NCBI GenBank assembly: GCA_030849965.1
Contig: JAVDKL010000001.1
Coordinates: 1,470,554-1,534,553 of the forward strand
Source of the DNA: Schauerella fraxinea
GTDB lineage: Bacteria > Pseudomonadota > Gammaproteobacteria > Burkholderiales > Burkholderiaceae_B
Length of the DNA stretch: 64,000 nucleotides
Reading direction: 5' to 3'
Part shown: piece after piece, positions 36,467 through 43,337 of the stretch
Layout of the letters: each line of letters opens with the position of its first letter
Position numbering within the stretch: position 1 is the first letter of the stretch
Translations under genes and position numbers: made by a program
The notes under the pieces: generated by a model
Seen by the model: the letters and a program-made list of their open reading frames with translations, nothing else
Told to the model about the DNA's origin: nothing
The model's database searches: none

Positions 36467-37287
36467 TGAATACCGTCGTCAATCCTCTTCTCGCCCCGTC
36501 ACCCGTGGGCGCTCCCTTCAAGCCCGGGCCGGCCGGCACCCACATCACCATTCGGGGGCTGACCAAATACTTTGCGGGCTGGCCGCTGTACGAAGACTTC
36601 GACCTGGATATTCCCAAAGGCAAAATCGTTTCGGTATTCGGACCCAACGGCTGCGGCAAATCGACGCTCATCAATATGATCGCCGGGCTGATCCCGGTAG
36701 ACCACGGCGAGATCCTGTTCGACGGCAAATCGCTGGCGCAAACTAAAATCGGCTACGTCTTCCAGAACTATCGTGAAGCGTTGTTTCCATGGTTGCGCAC
36801 GATCGACAACATCGCTTATCCGCTCAAGCTGGAAGGCCGCTCGAAAGCCGACGTGAACCGTCGACTTGAAGAACTCGTCGCCTCATTCGACGTCAAGTTC
36901 GACCTCAATCGTTATCCGTATGAATTGTCGGGCGGACAGCAGCAAACGGCGTCGATCATGCGGGCGCTGGCACCGGGCCCCGAAGTGCTGTTTCTGGACG
37001 AGCCCTTTTCGGCGCTCGACTTCGAGATGACGCTCTTCATCCGCGAAAAGCTGCAGGAGGTGTTCATGACCACGGGCACCACCATGATGCTGGTGTCGCA
37101 TGATCTGGAAGAAGCCGTTTACCTGGCCGACGAAATCCTGCTGCTCACCAAACGTCCCACGCAGATTGCGCGCATCTTGAAGTATGACGAGGCGCGCCCC
37201 CGCACGGTAGACACGTTGAGTGAACCCAGCTTCATCAGCGCCAAGAAACTCAGCCTGGAGATCTTTCAACAAGAGGTGCGCAAATAG
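36466..37287 (+). CDS. ABC transporter ATP-binding protein (SsuB/TauB type)
   Basis: A 273-residue ATPase with Walker A FGPNGCGKST, Q-loop YVFQNYREALFPW, signature LSGGQQQTASIMRAL, Walker B VLFLDEPFSALDFE and switch His in LVSHDLEEAVYLA. The signature Arg usually after GGQQQ is Thr here (QQQTAS), a modest deviation. An N-terminal extension of about 25 Pro/Gly-rich residues precedes the domain. Confidence 0.92.
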   Translation: MNTVVNPLLAPSPVGAPFKPGPAGTHITIRGLTKYFAGWPLYEDFDLDIPKGKIVSVFGPNGCGKSTLINMIAGLIPVDHGEILFDGKSLAQTKIGYVFQNYREALFPWLRTIDNIAYPLKLEGRSKADVNRRLEELVASFDVKFDLNRYPYELSGGQQQTASIMRALAPGPEVLFLDEPFSALDFEMTLFIREKLQEVFMTTGTTMMLVSHDLEEAVYLADEILLLTKRPTQIARILKYDEARPRTVDTLSEPSFISAKKLSLEIFQQEVRK

Positions 37288-37306
37288 TGGCGGCGGCGAC
37301 GTGGGC

Positions 37307-37906
37307 TTAGCGCCGGTTCAAGCGCCAGCGCGGCGACACGCGCCACAGCACCCGACGGCTGGGCTGCGCGGGTTGCAGCCAGCCGCGCAGCAGACGCGTG
37401 ATGACGGGAATGCACACGAACGACAAAATCGGCGTCATCGTGGCCGTGGTGATGAGCACCCGCCAGAACAAAGGCAAGCTCGCCAATTGATCCTTGAAGA
37501 TGAACGAGAACAACAGCAGCATCGGAAAGTAGGCGATCCAGATGCTCACGGCCTGCTTCCAGCGCGGGGGCGCCAGCTTGGGCGAACCGAACCACGTGTC
37601 CATGCCGCTGGCGCGATCGATCCGGCTGTCGAGCACCAACCCCGTGCCGCGCTCCAGCCACATCCGGCGCGGCAGCGAGTGTTCGAAGCGATGCAGGCTA
37701 TCCGGCGCGTCGAATCGCATCACGATCTGAAACTGGTCGCCGCCCTCGGGCGGGTGCAGCACGCCCGATCCGAGAAATCCCGGAAATCCCGCTGCAAGGA
37801 TCTCCCCCTGTCGCATCCATTCGCGAAAGTCGGCATAACGCTCCGGCGAAATGTGCCGGGTGACCATCATCGTGACGGGGGCGGGAAGGGCTTGCGAGTG
37901 CTGCAT
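37307..37906 (-). CDS. ABM-domain membrane protein
   Basis: A 199-residue protein. Residues 10-95 form an antibiotic-biosynthesis-monooxygenase-like dimeric alpha/beta barrel (TMMVTRHISPERYADFREWM; GDQFQIVMRFDAPDSLHRFE). Two to three hydrophobic helices follow (IWIAYFPMLLLFSFIF; VLITTATMTPILSFVCIPVI) and then a basic tail. Such membrane-anchored ABM proteins are common and functionally undefined. Convergent with the importer operon. Confidence 0.8.
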   Translation of the reverse strand: MQHSQALPAPVTMMVTRHISPERYADFREWMRQGEILAAGFPGFLGSGVLHPPEGGDQFQIVMRFDAPDSLHRFEHSLPRRMWLERGTGLVLDSRIDRASGMDTWFGSPKLAPPRWKQAVSIWIAYFPMLLLFSFIFKDQLASLPLFWRVLITTATMTPILSFVCIPVITRLLRGWLQPAQPSRRVLWRVSPRWRLNRR

Positions 37907-38213
37907 GGTGACACCTGGAGATTTCGTGCCGCGGCAAAGTGCGCTGCGTCAGTACTTACCCTAGCAAAACCTATGCCAACTTTTGTGCGATGCAGCACAG
38001 CGGGCGCGCGCACATGACCGGGAACGAGACAGCACGCGGCCTGCAGCCATGATGACCGCATGCCATCACATGATCGGCATGATTCCGGTCGCGCCGCGAT
38101 GGCGCCGTTTTATGTCTGAGGCGATGTCTTCTAGCCCATCGATGCCCCGGACTTTGAACCAACTTAGTGAAAACCCTTAAATCAGCACTGTATTGGTGCA
38201 TACCGGAGAACAT

Positions 38214-38597
38214 ATGGAAATCAATCGCCCCGACGTCTTGGCATCGCTCACCGTTGCCTTTGAACGGTATGAACGTGCACTGGTGACCAACGACGTCCAG
38301 GAACTCGATGCGCTGTTCTGGAATAGCCCCCACACCGTGCGTTATGGTGCCGGTGAAAATCTTCACGGCTACGACGCCATCGCCGCCTTTCGCGCGGCAC
38401 GGCCGGGCAAGGACTTGGACCGTACGATCACCTCACAAGTACTGACCACGTTCGGCGACAGCTTTGGCACCGCGAGCATGACATTTTCCCGTGCCGGGGA
38501 CGCCGCGATTGGTCGGCAAAGCCAGACGTGGGTGAAATTTGCTGAAGGGTGGCGCGTGACGGCGGCGCACGTAAGCACGCTGAAGAGCCCGGCGTAG
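38214..38597 (+). CDS. hpxZ: HpxZ-like protein (AtzH/DUF3225 family)
   Basis: A 127-residue SnoaL/NTF2-fold protein of the HpxZ/AtzH family, which works in oxalurate or cyanuric-acid breakdown as a small hydrolase or accessory subunit. Landmarks are LDALFWNSPHTVRYGAGENL and SQTWVKFAEGWRVTAAHVS. The ATG at 38214 follows GGAGAACAT. No amidase partner is adjacent, which is unusual because HpxZ/AtzH genes usually sit with an amidase. A link with the sigma-54-driven importer upstream is possible but unproven. Confidence 0.8.
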   Translation: MEINRPDVLASLTVAFERYERALVTNDVQELDALFWNSPHTVRYGAGENLHGYDAIAAFRAARPGKDLDRTITSQVLTTFGDSFGTASMTFSRAGDAAIGRQSQTWVKFAEGWRVTAAHVSTLKSPA

Positions 38598-38631
38598 TCA
38601 GACGATGCCTGGCGACGCATGCTGGTGTGAG

Positions 38632-39652
38632 TTATGCACGGCAATTGTGGACAACCTTGAGGACAGTGCGTGTGCAGGTGAGAAAAACGCAGTGCTCCCA
38701 AGGGGTTACACCGTGCGAGCAGACTTGAACCACGTGACCGAAGTTATCGGTCGGATGAGCCAGCCAAAGTGTGCTGATCTTCACTCGGGCGCAGCCCATC
38801 GCAGCCCTCTAGGGTTATCCCCAAGAAGTGTGGACAAGCCTTGGGATAGTTTGCTGGCAACCGTCAAATTCGCATGCTTTTCAAGTACTTAAGGCAAGCG
38901 GGTCAAAACTGTCCATGTGCGCATAGATTGCACATCTCAACAAGTGAAACCGTAAAAAAGACTGGATTTATAACCAGTGCAATTGGACTCACGTCAGCGG
39001 TTGAGCCGATCGTCGCATGCCAACGATGCATCACGCTTGGCCCGGCACCGATCCAAACCAACCAGTGGCCGCTCAGTTATCCCCAATAAATGGGGATAAG
39101 CCTCGGGAAAGCCGGCTAAGAACTCGACTATCTCCCTTTATTTCAAACACTTAACTCGTGCGAGCCGATTCTACCCAAACGTGCCCAGCGCGCAAGATTC
39201 GCACGACTCAACGTTGAATCTCACACACCTCCCCATGTTATCCCCAGCAAATGTGGACAAGCCATGGGAAAGCGGCCTAAGAACTCATCATTACTTTTTC
39301 GATTCAATGACTTAACCCAGGTGAGTCAATGTTGGGCATGAAGACTCAATATAGGTCATACCAACGCGAATGCGCGTGGCTCTCAAAGCGGGGTGAGTTA
39401 TCCCCAAGAAATGTGGACAAGCCTAGGGATAGCTTGCTGGCAATACCCTCTTCCCTAGCGTATTCAAGCACTTAAGCCATGCGGGCCAATTCGATCCACT
39501 GGGCATAAAATGCAAACCGCCCGGCATGCCGTGTGAGGCAAGCCGGGCGGCTGATGTGGTTATCCCCAGTAAATGTGGACAACCCTCGGGATAGCTGGCT
39601 GGGAACACCAAAATGCCCAGCGGGTTCAAGGGCTTAAGCGTCGCGGGTCATT
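38632..39652 (+). repeat. Six-unit phased array of DnaA-box-like pairs
   Basis: Units begin at 38632, 38815, 39077, 39238, 39398 and 39560. Each has TTATCCCCA, five bases, then TGTGGACAA (reverse complement TTGTCCACA); unit 1 is degenerate (TTATGCACG) and unit 3 is a perfect palindrome ending TGGGGATAA. At +26 is a third box-like 9-mer (TTGGGATAG, TAGGGATAG, TCGGGATAG and weaker forms). At exactly +65 in all six lies a second block, consensus TTCAAGcACTTAAgc followed by GCGGGtCAA (38697, 38880, 39142, 39303, 39463, 39625). Filler has diverged. No gene is seen in 38598-39700. Binding of DnaA or an unknown protein is inferred. Confidence 0.9.
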
Positions 39653-39700
39653 TTTGTTCAATGAACCGCATTCGCCGAGCCTCGCTAGGCAAAGCGACAA

Positions 39701-39922
39701 TCAATCTTCGGCACTGCTATCGATACGCAGGCCAATCTTGATGCCCACCTGCCAATGTTTGACCTTGCCTTCGACCACATGGCCGCGGGTTTCGGTCACT
39801 TGGAACCACTCGATGTTGTGCACCGTTTCCGAAGCCTTTTCGATGGCCCGGCGAATGGCGTCATCCGTCGAGGTCGTGGAAGAGCCGACGAGTTCGATTT
39901 GCTTGTATACGTGGTCCGACAT
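39701..39922 (-). CDS. Dodecin (flavin-binding)
   Basis: A 73-residue dodecin that assembles into a hollow dodecamer storing flavins (or CoA). The family tract is complete: VYKQIELVGSSTTSTDDAIR, then IEWFQVTETRGHVVEGKVKHWQV with the flavin-stacking Trp. Length is standard. A monocistronic gene next to the box array. Confidence 0.95.
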   Translation of the reverse strand: MSDHVYKQIELVGSSTTSTDDAIRRAIEKASETVHNIEWFQVTETRGHVVEGKVKHWQVGIKIGLRIDSSAED

Positions 39923-40000
39923 ACATCACTCCAATGGTTGGCGTTAAGTGTCCCGGATCAAGCAACCCCCGTGCCGGATGCGGCACAGGGATGAGGTGCA

Positions 40001-41035
40001 TTAAAGAACGTCCGAGCCGTCGTCGGGGCAATTGCTCTTCAGCGTGCCCTGGGTTACCACGCTGCCGGGCGCCACATCGCGTGTGAGCCAGACGTTGCCC
40101 CCGATGGTGGAACCCTGGCCGATGATGACGCGGCCCAGAATGGTGGCCCCCGAATAGATCACTACGTCGTCTTCCACGATCGGGTGACGCGGCAAACCCT
40201 TTTCGAGATCGCCGGTAACCGTCTTGGGAAAACGCTTCGCGCCCAGGGTGACCATTTGATAGAGGCGCACGCGTTCACCGATGATCGCCGTTTCGCCGAT
40301 GACCACGCCCGTGCCGTGATCGATGAAAAATCCCGCTCCGATCTGCGCGCCAGGATGAATATCGATACCGGTGGCCGAGTGCGACAGTTCCGACACCACA
40401 CGCGCGACCAACGGTGCGCCCAGGCGATACAAGGCATGCGCCACACGATGGTGAATCACGGCCGATACGCCCGGATAGCACAGCAGCACTTCATCCACAC
40501 TGCGCGCGGCCGGATCGCCGTTATAGGCGGCCATCACGTCGGTATCCAACAGTCGGCGCATCGCCGGCAACCCCAACGCAAACTGACTGACGATCTCGGT
40601 GGCGTGGCGATCGACTTCACCCTGATCCGGCACCACCCCGCCATGCGTGCTGCGCGCCACATGACGCAGCGCCAGGCGCACCTGCGCATAAAGCGTATTC
40701 AATGCCGAATCGAGGTTGTGACCCACGAAGAAATTCTCGCTTTCTTCACGCAGATCCGCGGGCCCCAGCCGCATGGGAAACAAGGCCCCACAGAGCTGTT
40801 CCATCACCTGCTCGAGCGCATCGCGCGAAGGCAGATCGCGGCTGCCGGTCTCGCGCTGGCGCGAATGGGCCGAGCGCCAGTCGCGCCGCGCCCCATGCAA
40901 CTCCTCGACGATGCGGGCCAATTGCCAGTTATGCGGCGTCGTGCGGCCGGTCGTATCGAGCGCCGCGTTCAGATCGCGCGCGGTTGCAGCGTCGGCCGGT
41001 GCGAGCAGGTTGTCGGGATGGGTAGGTTGGTTCAT
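40001..41035 (-). CDS. Serine O-acetyltransferase (EpsC/CysE family)
   Basis: Makes O-acetylserine from serine and acetyl-CoA for cysteine synthesis. 344 residues: an N-terminal helical domain of about 170, then the left-handed beta-helix with hexapeptide repeats (SATGIDIHPGAQIGAGFFID, HGTGVVIGETAIIGERV). This is the longer EpsC-type found in betaproteobacteria. The ATG at 41035 is chosen; the frame extends to 41083. The 229 bases upstream to 41264 hold no gene and presumably the promoter. Confidence 0.92.
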   Translation of the reverse strand: MNQPTHPDNLLAPADAATARDLNAALDTTGRTTPHNWQLARIVEELHGARRDWRSAHSRQRETGSRDLPSRDALEQVMEQLCGALFPMRLGPADLREESENFFVGHNLDSALNTLYAQVRLALRHVARSTHGGVVPDQGEVDRHATEIVSQFALGLPAMRRLLDTDVMAAYNGDPAARSVDEVLLCYPGVSAVIHHRVAHALYRLGAPLVARVVSELSHSATGIDIHPGAQIGAGFFIDHGTGVVIGETAIIGERVRLYQMVTLGAKRFPKTVTGDLEKGLPRHPIVEDDVVIYSGATILGRVIIGQGSTIGGNVWLTRDVAPGSVVTQGTLKSNCPDDGSDVL

Positions 41036-41264
41036 AACCTGATCTCTTGAGCAAGGATCGATTAAATATAACAACTCACCCATTTTGCGCCAGGGAAAAC
41101 CCCTGTTTGAAGATGGAGATGATCAGGCGGGTTATATCGGCCTGGAGCAACGCAAGACTTTGTTTATAAACCACCTGAAACGGTTCGTCTCGGTGCGTTC
41201 GTATCGCGTCGGTTGCGATATAACGCGCGGCGTGCCCGATAAGACGCGGCTCGGTCGGTATGCG

Positions 41265-42116
41265 TTACGTCACGTCCCTATATCCCAGCAACACACTGGC
41301 CGCGCGTGCCTCATGGCGCACCGCCCGCGCGATCGGCCCGTCCGCATCCGGATCGAACCCACCCGATGCCCCCAACGCCGTCAAGACCGCACATACGCGG
41401 CCGGCGTAGTCGTACACCGGCGCGGCCACCGCACTGATCCCGGGCAGGTACGTATCGCGCACCACCGCGCAGTGCGCGGCCTGCACCTCGCGACGCAAGC
41501 GGCCAATGGGATCCTTGGCGTCGAGCTGCCTGCGCAATGCCGGCGTGGCAGCGGCGATCTCCGCCTCGGCCAACGCACGCACCCGCGACTCGTCCAGCAC
41601 CGCCAAAAATGCCCGCCCGGTTGCCGACCACACCATCGACATCACCGAGCCCACGCGCACGTTGACCGTGACCGGCAAGCCGGGCTCTTCGAAACGCACG
41701 ATGGTGGGCCCCATATTGCCCATGACGGCCACGAAGCTCGTGACCTCCAAACCTTCCCGCAACCGTATCAGCGACGCCTCGGCCACCCGAATGGGATCGG
41801 CCTGACGCATGGCGGCCAGCCCGATCTGAATGGCCTCGGCGCCCAAATGGTAGTGCTGCGACCCCGTATCTTGCGACACGAGATTCTCGGTCATCAGGCT
41901 CACAAGATAGCGATGCACCTTGGCCGGGCTCTCGCCCACGTGCGCCGCCAGCGCGGTGAGGCTCGCACGGCCATTCAACTGCGCCAGCCCTTTGAGCACC
42001 GCCATTCCCAACTCCGCCGACTGCACGCGTTGACGCCGCTCGCGCGAGCGCGGCGCGGCGGGGGTGTCGCGCTCGGCATCGGCGTTGGAGGCAGAAATGG
42101 GGGACGGCAAAGACAT
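41265..42116 (-). CDS. IclR-family transcriptional regulator
   Basis: A 283-residue regulator. The winged helix at about residues 30-90 reads GMAVLKGLAQLNGRASLTAL and AAHVGESPAKVHRYLVSLM; the effector domain follows with YDYAGRVCAVLTALGASGGF. The start at 42116 is preferred over 42149. Divergent from the Bug/P450 pair with a clear palindrome between them, so it likely controls them. Confidence 0.9.
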   Translation of the reverse strand: MSLPSPISASNADAERDTPAAPRSRERRQRVQSAELGMAVLKGLAQLNGRASLTALAAHVGESPAKVHRYLVSLMTENLVSQDTGSQHYHLGAEAIQIGLAAMRQADPIRVAEASLIRLREGLEVTSFVAVMGNMGPTIVRFEEPGLPVTVNVRVGSVMSMVWSATGRAFLAVLDESRVRALAEAEIAAATPALRRQLDAKDPIGRLRREVQAAHCAVVRDTYLPGISAVAAPVYDYAGRVCAVLTALGASGGFDPDADGPIARAVRHEARAASVLLGYRDVT

Positions 42117-42190
42117 GCGTGGCGGCTCGCTGAAAACCGGTGCGATCAACCGGTAACGATCGATGCATCGAGGGAAATCCCTGAGTCAAG

Positions 42191-42221
42191 GAATTACGCA
42201 ATGCGTACTAGAATTACGCAA
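42191..42221. promoter_or_regulatory. Candidate IclR operator: TACGCA palindrome and direct repeat
   Basis: TACGCA-A-TGCGTA (42195-42207) is a perfect 13-bp palindrome. GAATTACGCAA occurs twice, at 42191 and 42211, 20 bases (about two helix turns) apart. It lies 34 bases before the Bug start and 75 before the IclR start. Confidence 0.55.
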
Positions 42222-42254
42222 AATCATAACAGTGAAGTACCCCGAGGAGACAAC

Positions 42255-43223
42255 ATGAAGAAGCTTATCGCCTGCGGTTTGCTTGCCCTGCCCATGCTGG
42301 CAGCCAGTCAAGCATTTGCCCAAGCCCAGGCCTATCCCAATAAACCTGTTCGCTGGTTGGTGCCCTATGCGGCCGGCGGCGGGTCCGATTTTCTGGCGCG
42401 CACCATCGGCCAATCGCTGTCATCCAAACTCGGGCAGCCGGTCGTGATCGAGAACAAGCCAGGGGGCAACACCGCCCTTGCCGCGGCCGAAACCGCGCGC
42501 GCGCCAGGCGATGGCTACACCGTGCTGTCTGCCGACAATGGCACGATGGTGTTCAACCCCGCGCTCTATAAAACGCTGTCGTATCAGGTGAAGGATCTGG
42601 CGCCCGTCTCGTTGATGGGCAAGTTTCCGATGATTCTGGTTGTGGGGCCCAACACCGGCATCACGAGCGCCAAGGACTTCATCGCGCAAGCTAAGGCCAA
42701 ACCGGGTGTATTCAATTACGCGTCCGCCGGTTCGGGCAGTCCGCATCATCTGGCAATGGAACTGCTCAAAACCCAGACTGGCTTGACGATGGTGCACGTG
42801 CCCTATCGTGGCGCAGCACCGGCGCTGGCCGACGTAGCGGGCGGTCAAGTGCCCGCCATGATGGTCGATCTTGCGGCGGGTGCCGGATTCATCCTGGGCA
42901 ATAAGGTGCGCCCGCTCGCCGTGGCCAATCCCACGCGCTTGAAGCAATTGCCGGATGTGCCAACCTTCAAGGAACTGGGCATCGACGTCGAAGCCGCCGC
43001 ATTGGTCGGCATGGTGGCGCCTGCCACCACGCCCCCTGCCGTGATCGACACCTTGAACAAGCAGGTTGTGGCCGCGATCAAAGACCCCACCGTCAATCAG
43101 CGCATGATCGACTTCGGCGTCGAACCCGTGGGCAGCAGCGCCGCCGAATACGGCGAGTTGCTGAAAGCCGAAACCACCCGTTGGCACAAGCTGATCAAAG
43201 ATCTGAACATCACGCTCGACTAA
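42255..43223 (+). CDS. Bug-family periplasmic solute-binding protein
   Basis: A 322-residue Bug receptor with a signal peptide (LIACGLLALPMLAASQAFAQ), YPNKPVRWLVPYAAGGGSDF, NTALAAAETARAPGDGYTVL and VHVPYRGAAPALADVAGGQV. GAGGAGA precedes the ATG. No transporter membrane genes are nearby. Its downstream neighbour is a self-sufficient P450, and its controller is probably the divergent IclR protein, so it may bind an aromatic or other carboxylic acid that the P450 or related enzymes process. Confidence 0.92.
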   Translation: MKKLIACGLLALPMLAASQAFAQAQAYPNKPVRWLVPYAAGGGSDFLARTIGQSLSSKLGQPVVIENKPGGNTALAAAETARAPGDGYTVLSADNGTMVFNPALYKTLSYQVKDLAPVSLMGKFPMILVVGPNTGITSAKDFIAQAKAKPGVFNYASAGSGSPHHLAMELLKTQTGLTMVHVPYRGAAPALADVAGGQVPAMMVDLAAGAGFILGNKVRPLAVANPTRLKQLPDVPTFKELGIDVEAAALVGMVAPATTPPAVIDTLNKQVVAAIKDPTVNQRMIDFGVEPVGSSAAEYGELLKAETTRWHKLIKDLNITLD

Positions 43224-43337
43224 CCGTCGTGCTCCACCCGTGACGTCCGGTTGCGCGCGTGCGAAGGCCACCTTGGCGTGCTGCCTTCGCACGTCGCGGC
43301 TTCGATCGGACGTTCCTTTCTTTCTGGAGCGATCCGC

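Noticed and set aside
38632-39652. CRISPR array
   Set aside because: Repeats are compound sites with 160-262 bp between them, not uniform 25-40 bp repeats with 30-40 bp spacers, and no cas genes are present.
38598-39700. The chromosomal oriC itself
   Set aside because: No dnaA, dnaN, rpmH, gidA or parAB neighbours, and the boxes differ by one base from the E. coli DnaA consensus. A DnaA-related or other binding array is kept as the hypothesis instead.
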